From Clostridium sp. (lineage in GTDB: Bacteria; Bacillota; Clostridia; Acetivibrionales; Acetivibrionaceae), in NCBI GenBank assembly GCA_012517995.1, contig JAAYTS010000012.1:1-40046 (forward strand): DNA of 40,046 nucleotides, written 5' to 3'. Both the position numbers and the translations under genes were made by a program. The first letter of the stretch is position 1. Each line of letters opens with the position of its first letter. Shown one piece after another: positions 18,833 through 28,345 of this stretch. The notes beneath the pieces are model-generated. The model made no database searches. It was not told the DNA's origin and was given only the letters and a program-made list of their open reading frames with translations.

Positions 18833-19528
18833 ATGGATAAATATAATATTTTAGTGTGCGATGATGACAAGGCGATAGTTAATGCACTGGAAATTTATTT
18901 AAGGCAGGAAAATTATAATGTTTTTAAGGCATATACGGGAAAACAGGCACTTAAAGTTTTAGAACAGGAGAAAATCCATCTGGTCATAATGGATGTGATG
19001 ATGCCTGAACTAGACGGACTTACTGCAACGGTAAAGGTACGCAAAGAGCTGAATATACCCATAATAATATTGTCTGCAAAGTCGGAGGATACAGACAAGA
19101 TTATAGGGCTTAATTTTGGTGCCGACGATTATGTAACTAAGCCTTTTAATCCGTTAGAGCTTATTGCAAGGGTAAAATCCCAGCTAAGGCGGTATACTTT
19201 GCTGGGAGGAGCAGAAGAAAGAAGAGGGATATTAAAAACCGGAGGTTTAGAGCTTGACGTGGAGGCAAAGGGGTTGAAAGTTGACGGGGAAGTGGTACGG
19301 TTGACGGCAACGGAATATGGTATTGTTTTATTTCTCATGGAGAATATGGGGAAAGTGTTTTCCATTGATGAAATTTATGAAAATGTGTGGAATGAGCCTT
19401 CATATTCAGCGGAAAATACAGTTGCTGTACACATCCGACGTATTCGGGAAAAAATTGAGATTAATCCAAAAGAACCAAAATATTTAAAGGTGGTGTGGGG
19501 AATTGGGTATAAAATTGAAAAATATTAA
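18833..19528 (+). CDS. OmpR/PhoB-family response regulator
   Basis: 231 residues: receiver domain (1 to about 120) with acidic DDD (10-12), phospho-acceptor D54 in VIMDVMMPELDG, threonine/serine switch in ILSAKS and K103 in VTKPF; then a winged-helix DNA-binding domain (about 130-231) with TATEYGIVLFLMENMGKVFSIDEIYENVW and VHIRRIREKIE. Resembles VanR-like clostridial regulators, though target genes are unknown. The kinase gene overlaps its 3' end by 26 bp, so the two are translationally coupled. Base use here (many ACG, CCG, GCG) appears richer in GC than in neighbours such as holA, which may indicate a different history. Confidence 0.93.
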   Translation: MDKYNILVCDDDKAIVNALEIYLRQENYNVFKAYTGKQALKVLEQEKIHLVIMDVMMPELDGLTATVKVRKELNIPIIILSAKSEDTDKIIGLNFGADDYVTKPFNPLELIARVKSQLRRYTLLGGAEERRGILKTGGLELDVEAKGLKVDGEVVRLTATEYGIVLFLMENMGKVFSIDEIYENVWNEPSYSAENTVAVHIRRIREKIEINPKEPKYLKVVWGIGYKIEKY

Positions 19529-21533
19529 ATATTCAAAAATTAGTAAGGTAATTGGGGTTATTATGGCATGGCTATGTTTTGTCAGCATATGTGGAAGTGT
19601 TTTTTTCATTATAGAGAATGAACAGATTATAACATGTAAAAGCTATTACAGTAGTTCTGATTATATATCTAATTTTACAGCTCATGTTACAAGTATTGTA
19701 GACTACCACATTTGGCTTAAAAGTGCAAAAAATGAGAAAGAAATTTGGGATTTGCATACCATAGAAGAGGATGGCACTATTGATGAAAAAATAGCTTCTT
19801 TCCATAATGCTACAAGAATTATTTCTAACAATTTAAATTTTGTATATTATATTGAGAATGCTGAAACGGGAGAAATTATAACAAATGTAAAGGAAGAAAA
19901 ACCAGTTGAATTTATAAAAAAACAACAAGAATATGTGTATATAAATCAAAGGGGGGTAAATTATCATACAGTTGTGCAGTATCATCTCGGTAGAATAGGG
20001 AAAAAAATAAAGGGAACACCATATGAGGTTCATGCCGCAGTTTTAAAACCATTAAAACCGGGAGACGGATTTTATGATGACTATATTTACTACAAAAGAA
20101 CTAAAGTAATATTGGTATTTACAATTATTTTTATGGTATTAAATTTTATCCTTCTAATAGGAGCGTTGGTATATCTTTGTTATTCTGCCGGGAAAAGTGA
20201 AAAGAAAGAGAAAATCTCCTTAAGTTTTATAGACAGGATGTACGCAGATGTACATACTTTGACTGCATTCATAATATTGGCATGTGCATTAAATTTTATA
20301 TTAAGAATAATAAGAGATGGTTTATATTATCGTAGTATAATAAGTATATTTACCATTATAATTTTATTAAGTACGGTTTTCTTTACTCTGCTAAACTACG
20401 TATTGTCATTAATAAGACAAAAAAGAGCCGGGAAAATACAAAAGAACATTTTATTTTTAAATGCATTAAAGAAGATTAAAAAATTTATCAAGCTTTCTTT
20501 TAACGGTAAGATTTTCAGGGTATGGATACTTTTCTTCCTTCCTCTTTATGCCTTTATAAATATTGTTTTCGCTTTTGTTGCAGGATTTAATGCTGATGAA
20601 TACAACGGAGAAGAAATATTTTTATTTACAGTTGCTATACTGGCTATTGTTAATCTGGCAGCTGTCTTTATTACTGCCAGAGGACTGAAAGCTATTTCGG
20701 TGATTATGGAGGGCACCAAACAAATATCCGAGGGAAATCTGGACTATAAGATAGATACAAATAATATGTCTCTTGCCTTTGCGGCTTTTGCCGAAAACAT
20801 CTACAATATCCAGGGAGGATTGAAAAAGGCTGTGGATGAAGCAATAAAGGGGGAACGGATGAAAACTGAATTAATTACCAATGTAACACATGACTTAAAG
20901 ACGCCGCTGACCTCTATAATAAACTATGTTGATTTATTGAAAGGGGAAGAGTTAGGAAATGAAAAGGCAAAAGAGTATATAGCTGTTCTTGAGGAAAAAT
21001 CCGCACGGCTAAAAGTTCTCATTGAAGATTTAGTGGAAGCAAGCAAAGCCTCCAGCGGAAACATTCTGGTAAATTTAGAAAAAGTAAATTTATATGAGCT
21101 TGTTATGCAAGTTTATGGGGAATTCCAGGAAAAATCAGAAAAAGCGGCTCTTGATATCCGCATTAACGCTGCTGACAGAAACATATTTGTACTAGCTGAC
21201 GGGAAGCATATGTGGCGGATAATGGAAAACCTTATGTCCAATGTATTGAAATATTCCATGAAGGGTTCGAGGGTATATATAAATATATCAAAAAGCCAGA
21301 CAGATGGAATATTGACAGTAAAAAACATATCGGCACTTCCTCTTGATATATCGGCAGAGCAGTTGACAGAAAGGTTTGTAAGAGGGGATGAATCCAGGAC
21401 AACAGAAGGATCAGGACTTGGCCTTTCCATTGCTAAGAGCTTGACTTATGTACAGAAAGGAAAATTTGATATAGAAATAGACGGGGACTTGTTTAAGGTG
21501 ATTGTGGAAATACCTTTGTGGAACAATCATTGA
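19503..21533 (+). CDS. Membrane sensor histidine kinase with six predicted helices
   Basis: 676 residues from TTG 19503. One helix (about 17-37), an extracellular region (38-200), then five more helices (about 201-228, 251-270, 279-304, 338-361, 372-392), a HAMP-like stretch (EGTKQISEGNLDYKI), the HisKA domain with H463 in NVTHDLKTPLTSI and a HATPase domain with N-box MENLMSNVLKYS (about 574-585) and G-box EGSGLGLSIAK (635-645). It should phosphorylate the adjoining regulator. Signal unknown. AAGGTGGTG lies about 6 bp before the start; TTG 19515 is an alternative. The stop codon overlaps the -35 of a downstream promoter inside a duplicated 53-bp sequence. Confidence 0.92.
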   Translation: MGIKLKNIKYSKISKVIGVIMAWLCFVSICGSVFFIIENEQIITCKSYYSSSDYISNFTAHVTSIVDYHIWLKSAKNEKEIWDLHTIEEDGTIDEKIASFHNATRIISNNLNFVYYIENAETGEIITNVKEEKPVEFIKKQQEYVYINQRGVNYHTVVQYHLGRIGKKIKGTPYEVHAAVLKPLKPGDGFYDDYIYYKRTKVILVFTIIFMVLNFILLIGALVYLCYSAGKSEKKEKISLSFIDRMYADVHTLTAFIILACALNFILRIIRDGLYYRSIISIFTIIILLSTVFFTLLNYVLSLIRQKRAGKIQKNILFLNALKKIKKFIKLSFNGKIFRVWILFFLPLYAFINIVFAFVAGFNADEYNGEEIFLFTVAILAIVNLAAVFITARGLKAISVIMEGTKQISEGNLDYKIDTNNMSLAFAAFAENIYNIQGGLKKAVDEAIKGERMKTELITNVTHDLKTPLTSIINYVDLLKGEELGNEKAKEYIAVLEEKSARLKVLIEDLVEASKASSGNILVNLEKVNLYELVMQVYGEFQEKSEKAALDIRINAADRNIFVLADGKHMWRIMENLMSNVLKYSMKGSRVYINISKSQTDGILTVKNISALPLDISAEQLTERFVRGDESRTTEGSGLGLSIAKSLTYVQKGKFDIEIDGDLFKVIVEIPLWNNH

Positions 21534-21568
21534 CGCTAGATATGTGGTTTTATATAATAGGGGTGGAG
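21516..21568 (+). repeat. 53-bp direct repeat, copy A (contains a sigma-A promoter)
   Basis: Matches 23040-23092 at 51 of 53 positions; the two differences fall in the promoter spacer. It starts in the last codons of the kinase gene (…L-W-N-N-H-stop), then carries TTGACG (21530-21535), 17-bp spacer and TATAAT (21553-21558), followed by GGGGTGGAG. The promoter here would transcribe the lipoprotein gene with a leader of about 65 nt. Confidence 0.93.
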
Positions 21569-21631
21569 GATGATTGAGAATTAATTAGATAATACTTAAA
21601 AATAACTGATGGGACAAGGGGAGATATATGT

Positions 21632-22987
21632 ATGAAAAAGATAATTGTTTTGGTATTAATTGCTTTTGCTTTAACATTGACTGGCTGCAGGTTAGAGGAA
21701 TCAAACAAGGGAAATGATTTTACAAATCTGCCACAAAAGGAAAAAGAGACAGACTCAAAAAAACAAGCAAATAATTTTATAGACCCTGCATCAACTGAAA
21801 GTGTGACAACTGACACTCTAAAAAACAGTGTTAAAAAGCAGCTAACAGATAGTATCAAAGAGCAGCAGGAAACAGACAGTGTCAAAGAACAGACAACAGA
21901 CAGTGTCAAAGAGCAGGTAACAGATATAAATAATGAAAATATTACTGATGATTGGTTTGTTGGTTTTATAGGTAATAAAAAGATATATGCAAAGTTTGAT
22001 ATTTCAGAAGATAGGATTTCAGGTGTCTATCATGATGGGTATAAAACTAATATAGAGCTTAAAGGTTATTTTAATAGTATTACTGCAATAAAGGGTTTTA
22101 GAACGTTTGAACTTTGGGAAGAGACAGATGACGGAGGAGATATTATAGGTATCTTCAGGACAGATGACTACATACAAGGATGCTGGATAAAGGATGATGT
22201 TATTTATCCAATGCATCTTACAAGAGAAGGCACAGATATTACTCCACCCCAAAAACCTAGTTCAGATGCTATAAAATATGAAGGTACTTGGACTGGAAAA
22301 TCATCCGGGTTTTTTACTGGTTCTAAAGCAAATGTAAAAGCATTATTTGATGATCTAATCTATTATGAACTGTCTGCTTTTAACGGTGCAAACTCCGGGC
22401 TTTTGAACAGCTTTGCTTTTATTGAAAATAATGTTGCAAAAACTGTATATGAAAATGATATTAATATTGGAGAGAAAGAAGATATAGTATTTGAGTTTAG
22501 TGTGGAAAATGACTTATTACATTTAAATTCTAATGACTATAGTTTTTTTTGTGGGATGGGAGTATTTTTTGACTCACATTATGTAAAGGGTGAAATAGAG
22601 ATTAAAATGCCTACAGCATTAGATGTTGGCATTGTAGATACTAAAGAGCAGGATGAGTTGTTTAAAAAGCTGGTGGGAGATAGATATGATGACTTTATTA
22701 CGTACACATCAACTGTGTTTTATTCAAAATTGATTTGGAACGATAAAGAAGTGAAGGCGGGGGAAGCCTATTTAAGAGGTTATAGCGGCAAATGTTTCTA
22801 CATTATATCTGATGAGCATATATATGCTGCTATTAATGAAAATAAGAATGTCTATTATTATACAAATGATAAAAACTATGCAGATAATATTCCAGAGCCT
22901 ATGGTAGACTGGGTAAATGAAAGGTTATATATATGGATGGAAGATGACAATGGCGGTAAGATATTTTATAATTACAAGGATTTATAG
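21632..22987 (+). CDS. Lipoprotein of unknown function with heptad-like TDSVKEQ repeats
   Basis: 451 residues. The signal peptide ends in the lipobox LTLTGC (cysteine near residue 19), so it is predicted to be anchored to the outer face of the membrane. Residues about 60-92 contain four imperfect seven-residue repeats (TDSIKEQ, TDSVKEQ, TDSVKEQ and variants), a flexible Thr/Gln-rich spacer. Two beta-rich modules follow (about 105-190: GNKKIYAKFDISEDRISGVY… ELKGYF…; and about 205-320: YEGTWTGKSSGFFTGSKANV…), reminiscent of clostridial lipocalin-like or lysozyme-inhibitor-like domains, but I cannot name the family. AAGGGGAG precedes ATG 21632. The gene sits exactly between two copies of a 53-bp repeat. 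Confidence 0.8.
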   Translation: MKKIIVLVLIAFALTLTGCRLEESNKGNDFTNLPQKEKETDSKKQANNFIDPASTESVTTDTLKNSVKKQLTDSIKEQQETDSVKEQTTDSVKEQVTDINNENITDDWFVGFIGNKKIYAKFDISEDRISGVYHDGYKTNIELKGYFNSITAIKGFRTFELWEETDDGGDIIGIFRTDDYIQGCWIKDDVIYPMHLTREGTDITPPQKPSSDAIKYEGTWTGKSSGFFTGSKANVKALFDDLIYYELSAFNGANSGLLNSFAFIENNVAKTVYENDINIGEKEDIVFEFSVENDLLHLNSNDYSFFCGMGVFFDSHYVKGEIEIKMPTALDVGIVDTKEQDELFKKLVGDRYDDFITYTSTVFYSKLIWNDKEVKAGEAYLRGYSGKCFYIISDEHIYAAINENKNVYYYTNDKNYADNIPEPMVDWVNERLYIWMEDDNGGKIFYNYKDL

Positions 22988-23039
22988 TTTATTATAGATA
23001 TTTTAGCTTTTTTTATTTTGGTTATTATTAAACCGTCAG

Positions 23040-23092
23040 TTGTGGAACAATCATTGACGTTAGGTATGTGGTTTTATATAATAGGGGTGGAG
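23040..23092 (+). repeat. 53-bp direct repeat, copy B (gatC promoter)
   Basis: Second copy of 21516-21568. TTGACG (23054-23059), 17-bp spacer, TATAAT (23077-23082): the promoter of gatCAB, about 20 bp before the gatC start. The first 18 bases are a relic of the kinase 3' end with no coding role here. This indicates that kinase and gatC were once adjacent and that the lipoprotein segment came between them. Confidence 0.93.
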
Positions 23093-23107
23093 TAGGAGGG
23101 AGTAAAG

Positions 23108-23395
23108 TTGAAGCTTACAAAAGATACTATAGAGCATATTGCAGAGCTTGCAAGGCTTGATCTTACAGATAATGAAAAAGAAGAACTGGTTTTTGAAATG
23201 GAAAAAGTTATTTCACATTTTGATAAATTAGGTGAGTTGGACACTTTATATGTTAAAGCTACTGAGCACATAATACCATTAAAAAATGTGTTTAGAGAAG
23301 ATGAGGTGGAAAATTCTTTTAATAGAGAAAAAATGTTGAAAAACACATCAAAAAAAGAAGATGGATGCTTTAAAGTTCCTAAAATTCTTGAATAG
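23108..23395 (+). CDS. gatC: Aspartyl/glutamyl-tRNA amidotransferase subunit C
   Basis: 95 residues, normal length. GatC wraps around GatA and GatB and stabilises the complex. Conserved features: IEHIAELARLDLTDNEKEE at the N-terminus and, near the C-terminus, LKNVFREDEVENSFNREKML with EDGCFKVPKILE. TTG start, with AGGAGGG (23093-23099) 8 bp upstream. First gene of gatC-gatA-gatB, driven by the promoter in repeat copy B. Confidence 0.95.
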   Translation: MKLTKDTIEHIAELARLDLTDNEKEELVFEMEKVISHFDKLGELDTLYVKATEHIIPLKNVFREDEVENSFNREKMLKNTSKKEDGCFKVPKILE

Positions 23396-23410
23396 CCAGG
23401 AGGATACGTG

Positions 23411-24865
23411 GTGGAGTTATGTGACCTTACAGTGCACCAGTTAAGTGATTTAATTAAAAACAAAAAAATTGGTGTGGTGGAATTAACTAAAACTGTAATT
23501 GATAGAATTAAAAAAGCTGATGAAAAAATTGCAAGTTATATAACGGTATTAGAAGAAGATGCAATTAAACAATCTGAAAAAATTCAAGATAAAATTAATA
23601 AAAAAAATGCTAATTCACCTCTTGCAGGTATTCCAATGGCTTTAGCAGATAATATATGCACAAAAGGAATAAAGACAACCTGTGCCTCTAAAATGCTGGA
23701 AAATTTTATACCGCCATATAGTGCAACTGTATATGATAGCCTTCTTTCAGAAGATGTAGTTTTAATAGGAAAGCTTAATATGGACGAGTTTTCAATGGGA
23801 AGCTTAACAGAGAACTCCTATTACAAACCATGCAAAAACCCCTGGAATACTGACAGGGTGGCAGGAGGTTCAAATGGTGGAGGGGCAGCAGTGGCAGCGG
23901 GCTTGACAGGCTTTGCTTTAGCTTCTGACACAGGAGGTTCAATAAGACAGCCTGCTTCATTTTGTGGTGTGGTAGCATTAAAACCTACATACGGTCTAGT
24001 TTCCCGTTATGGCTTAATTGCCTCAGCATCTTCATTAGAACAAATAGGACCTATAACTAAAGATGTAACTGATTGTGCTTTGGTTTTAAATGCAATACAA
24101 GGGCATGATAAAAGAGATTCTACATCTATCAAAGTGGGGTATACAGACTATACCAGTGCTTTAGTAGACGATATTAAGGGAATGGTAATTGGAATACCAA
24201 AGGAATATATTACACAAGAAGTTGAGCCTGAAGTAAAAAATGCTGTTTTAAATGCAGTTAAAATTTTAACAAACCTTGGTGCTAAGTGTGAGGAATTTTC
24301 TCTTCCTATTGCTAAATACGCGGCTTTAGCATATTATATTATTTCTTCGGCAGAAGCAAGTTCCAATCTTGCCAGGTATGATGGAGTAAAATATGGATAT
24401 AGGGCAAAAGAGTATAGGGACCTTTTGGATTTATATATAAAAAGCCGAAGTGAAGGCTTTGGAAAAGAAGTTAAAAAGAGAATTATTCTTGGTACTTTTG
24501 TATTAAGTTCCGGCTATTATGACAAATATTACAAAAAGGCACTTAAAGTGAGAACACTTATAAACGAAGCTTTTATAAAAGCCTTTAATAAATATGATGC
24601 TATAATAGGGCCTACGGTACCAAGAACTGCTTATAAAACAGGTGAAAAGCCAAAAGAGTCTATTATTAATATAGATGATATGTATACTGTTTCGGCAAAT
24701 ATTGCAGGACTTCCTAGTATGTCCATACCCTGCGGGATGGATAAGAATGGTCTTCCTATAGGATTGCAGCTTGTTGGGAAACCTTTTAGGGAAAGCAATT
24801 TACTAAAGCTTGCATATACTTTTGAGCAAAATACTGATTTTCATAAAAGAAGGGCCAGGATTTGA
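23411..24865 (+). CDS. gatA: GatA-type amidotransferase subunit A lacking the catalytic lysine
   Basis: 484 residues, full length and alignable throughout (NMDEFSMGSLTENS, GFALASDTGGSIRQPASFCGVVALKPTYG, GLPSMSIPCG, GLPIGLQLVG). GatA releases ammonia from glutamine for GatB using a Ser-cisSer-Lys triad. Here the lysine of GIPxxxKDN is alanine (GIPMALADN, residue 79, codon 23645-23647). The loop usually GGSSGGSAAAVAAG is GGSNGGGAAVAAG, one residue shorter. The cis-serine (154) and the nucleophile serine in DTGGS (177) remain. It may be unable to hydrolyse glutamine. Two GTG codons are in frame (23408, 23411); the second has AGGAGG (23398-23403) at 7 bp. No stop or frameshift is present. Confidence 0.92.
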   Translation: MELCDLTVHQLSDLIKNKKIGVVELTKTVIDRIKKADEKIASYITVLEEDAIKQSEKIQDKINKKNANSPLAGIPMALADNICTKGIKTTCASKMLENFIPPYSATVYDSLLSEDVVLIGKLNMDEFSMGSLTENSYYKPCKNPWNTDRVAGGSNGGGAAVAAGLTGFALASDTGGSIRQPASFCGVVALKPTYGLVSRYGLIASASSLEQIGPITKDVTDCALVLNAIQGHDKRDSTSIKVGYTDYTSALVDDIKGMVIGIPKEYITQEVEPEVKNAVLNAVKILTNLGAKCEEFSLPIAKYAALAYYIISSAEASSNLARYDGVKYGYRAKEYRDLLDLYIKSRSEGFGKEVKKRIILGTFVLSSGYYDKYYKKALKVRTLINEAFIKAFNKYDAIIGPTVPRTAYKTGEKPKESIINIDDMYTVSANIAGLPSMSIPCGMDKNGLPIGLQLVGKPFRESNLLKLAYTFEQNTDFHKRRARI

Positions 24866-24877
24866 GGTGAAAACTAT

Positions 24878-26305
24878 ATGGAGTATGAGGTTATTATAGG
24901 TCTTGAAGTTCATGCAGAACTTTCAACAAAATCTAAAATATTTTGTTCTTGTACAACAGAGTTTGGAGGAGATGTTAATACCCACATTTGTCCAATTTGT
25001 ATAGGTATGCCTGGCACTCTTCCAGTTTTAAATAAAAAAGTAGTGGAATATGCAGTTCGGGCTGGTTTGGCTACAAACTGCAGTATCTCTGAATACAGCA
25101 AGATGGATAGAAAAAATTATTTTTATCCGGATCTTCCAAAGGCTTATCAAATATCCCAATACGATATACCCCTTTGCTATGATGGATATATTGATATAGA
25201 TGTAAATGGTACAGAAAAAAGAATAGGTATTACTAGGATACATATTGAAGAAGATGCAGGAAAACTTATCCACGACGATAAAGGTGAAGCATCTTTCATA
25301 GACTATAATAGAAGTGGGGTTCCTTTAATAGAAATTGTGTCAGAACCAGATATGCGTTCAGCTGAAGAAGTAAAAGCCTATTTGGAGAGCTTAAAAGCCA
25401 TACTTGAATACATCAATGTATCTGATTGCAAAATGCAGGAGGGTTCATTTAGAGCAGATGTAAATCTTTCTGTAAGAAAGAAAGGTGAAAATAAACTTGG
25501 TACAAGAACTGAAATGAAAAACTTAAGTTCATTTAGAGCCGTTGTAAGAGCCATTGAAGGGGAAGCGGCACGTCAGATTGAAGAAATTGAAGCTGGCAGA
25601 GTTATTGTACAGGAGACCAGGCGCTGGGATGAGGGAAAGAATATGAGCTATTCAATGAGAAGTAAGGAGGAAGCCCGTGATTATAGATTTTTTCCTGAAC
25701 CTGATTTATTGCCTGTTGAAGTTGATGAAAAATGGAGGGAAGAAATAAAAAATACTCTTCCTGAACTTCCAAGGGATAGGAAAAAGAGATATATTAATGA
25801 TTTTTCACTTCCTGAATATGATGCATCCATTCTCACCAGTTCAAAGATGCTAGCAGATTTTTTTGAAGAAACAGCTATAAAAAGCAACAATGCAAAAGCA
25901 GCAAGTAACTGGGTAATGGGGGAAGTTTTAAGGGTTTTGAATGAAAAGCAAATGGAAGTTCAAGAAATACCTTTTACGGCAGAGTATCTTGCAGAGCTTA
26001 TAACACTAATTGATAAAGGGGTAATAAGCGGGACAATTGGAAAAACAGTTTTTGAAGAAATGTTTAACAGTGGAAAAAACCCTGAAACCATAGTAGAAGA
26101 AAAAGGACTTAAAGTAATAAATGACCAGGAAGAAATACTTAATATTGTTTCTGAAGTTTTAAAGAAAAATGTTAAATCTGTTGAAGATTATAAAAATGGA
26201 AAAAGGAAAGCCTTTGGATTTTTGGTAGGACAAGTTATGAAAGAGACAAAAGGAAAGGCAGACCCTAAAATTGTAAATGAAATTTTAAAAAAAGAATTAG
26301 AATAA
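24878..26305 (+). CDS. gatB: Aspartyl/glutamyl-tRNA amidotransferase subunit B
   Basis: 475 residues, normal length. GatB binds misacylated Glu-tRNA(Gln)/Asp-tRNA(Asn), phosphorylates the side-chain carboxylate and adds ammonia. Conserved sequence appears intact: IIGLEVHAELSTKSKIFCSC, NTHICPICIGMPGTLPVLN with zinc-binding cysteines, FYPDLPKAYQISQYD, GSFRADVNLSVR, GTRTEMKNLSSFRAV, YRFFPEPDLLP, and a C-terminal YqeY-like tail (KAFGFLVGQVMKETKGKADP). It starts 12 bp after gatA with GAGGTG upstream. It therefore looks functional even though its GatA partner is altered. Confidence 0.96.
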   Translation: MEYEVIIGLEVHAELSTKSKIFCSCTTEFGGDVNTHICPICIGMPGTLPVLNKKVVEYAVRAGLATNCSISEYSKMDRKNYFYPDLPKAYQISQYDIPLCYDGYIDIDVNGTEKRIGITRIHIEEDAGKLIHDDKGEASFIDYNRSGVPLIEIVSEPDMRSAEEVKAYLESLKAILEYINVSDCKMQEGSFRADVNLSVRKKGENKLGTRTEMKNLSSFRAVVRAIEGEAARQIEEIEAGRVIVQETRRWDEGKNMSYSMRSKEEARDYRFFPEPDLLPVEVDEKWREEIKNTLPELPRDRKKRYINDFSLPEYDASILTSSKMLADFFEETAIKSNNAKAASNWVMGEVLRVLNEKQMEVQEIPFTAEYLAELITLIDKGVISGTIGKTVFEEMFNSGKNPETIVEEKGLKVINDQEEILNIVSEVLKKNVKSVEDYKNGKRKAFGFLVGQVMKETKGKADPKIVNEILKKELE

Positions 26306-26330
26306 AATGTTAATGAAAGGTTTGGTAGTA

Positions 26331-27149
26331 ATGAAAAAGAAATTTCCAATTAAAATAGTTGCTTCTTTGGCAGTGGTTTTTTTCTCATTTTTATATAATC
26401 CCACTCTTGGGAAGGTAGTTTTAGGTGTATTTATTGTGTATATGCTTTTTTCAAACAGATATATTTTTTATGAAGTTTTTGCAACTAAAGCATATAAAAA
26501 AGGTGATATGGAAAAAGCAATTAGTTTATTTGAAAAAGCATCAAAGGCTACTCAAAACACAAGGCCAAAAATAACTTATGGTTATTTATTGCTAAAAGCA
26601 GGTGACATTAAAAAGTCTTCCCAAGTATTCGAAGAAATGATTGATTCTGACATGGATGAAGATAGTAAAATAAAGGCAAAATCCAACTATGCCCTGGTTT
26701 TATGGAAAAAAGGTGAACTAGATAGTGCAATTAATCTGTTAGAAGAAGTTTTATCTGAGTATACAAGTACAGTTGTCTACGGCAGTTTAGGTTACCTTTA
26801 TATATTAAAAGGAGATTTAGAAAAAGCTGTTGAATTTAACAAAGAAGCATATGATTACAATGATTCTGACCCCATTATACTTGATAATTTAGGAAATGCC
26901 TACTATTTGACAGGGGAGCTTTCTAAATCAAAAGAAATATATAAAGAATTGATGAATTTAAATCCTCAGTTTCCAGAAGCCTTTTATAATTACAGTCTTT
27001 TATTAAAAAAGCTTGGAAAGCTAGATGAAGCTCTAGATTACATGAAAAAAGCTAATAATTTTAATTTGTCTTTTTTGAGCAATTTAACAAAAACAGACAT
27101 AGAAAAGCAGTTAAAGGAAATAGAGGATATTATAACAAGACAGCACTAA
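26331..27149 (+). CDS. Membrane-anchored tetratricopeptide-repeat protein
   Basis: 272 residues from ATG 26331: two close hydrophobic helices (about 7-45), then a run of TPR-like helical pairs from about residue 55 (KKGDMEKAISLFEKASK, KGELDSAINLLEEVL, KGDLEKAVEFNKEAYDYN, TGELSKSKEIYKELMNLNPQFPEA, LGKLDEALDYMKKANNF). TPRs mediate protein-protein contact; partner unknown. The frame opens at 26307, one base after gatB, but GAAAGG (26315-26320) fits ATG 26331 better. Likely co-transcribed with gatCAB. No clear terminator follows. Confidence 0.82.
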   Translation: MKKKFPIKIVASLAVVFFSFLYNPTLGKVVLGVFIVYMLFSNRYIFYEVFATKAYKKGDMEKAISLFEKASKATQNTRPKITYGYLLLKAGDIKKSSQVFEEMIDSDMDEDSKIKAKSNYALVLWKKGELDSAINLLEEVLSEYTSTVVYGSLGYLYILKGDLEKAVEFNKEAYDYNDSDPIILDNLGNAYYLTGELSKSKEIYKELMNLNPQFPEAFYNYSLLLKKLGKLDEALDYMKKANNFNLSFLSNLTKTDIEKQLKEIEDIITRQH

Positions 27150-27226
27150 ACACGCGAAAAACCTTAAAAATTGGCAATATTTTAATTCAAATGAATTTTA
27201 TTATAGCAGTAATCAAATACTCAATC

Positions 27227-27256
27227 TTGTATACAATAAACATTTTATATTATAAT
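27227..27256 (+). promoter_or_regulatory. Probable promoter of pta
   Basis: TTGTAT (27227-27232), 18-bp spacer, TATAAT (27251-27256), about 40 bp upstream of the pta start. Confidence 0.55.
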
Positions 27257-27262
27257 TAATAA

Positions 27263-28285
<1,023 letters not shown>

Positions 28286-28308
28286 ATACTTATAATTAAG
28301 GGTTTTAG

Positions 28309-28345
28309 GTTAAGGTGGAACTTAGAGAATAAGCTCCACCTTAAC
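28309..28345 (+). terminator. Hairpin between pta and ackA
   Basis: GTTAAGGTGGAACTTA (28309-28324) pairs with TAAGCTCCACCTTAAC (28330-28345), 15 of 16 positions, 5-nt loop. No U-tract follows. It could attenuate read-through from pta to ackA or stabilise the pta 3' end. Confidence 0.5.

Noticed and set aside
21516-23092. Insertion sequence or transposon around the lipoprotein gene
   Set aside because: There are direct repeats but no transposase, no terminal inverted repeats and the repeats are host promoter and gene-end sequence.
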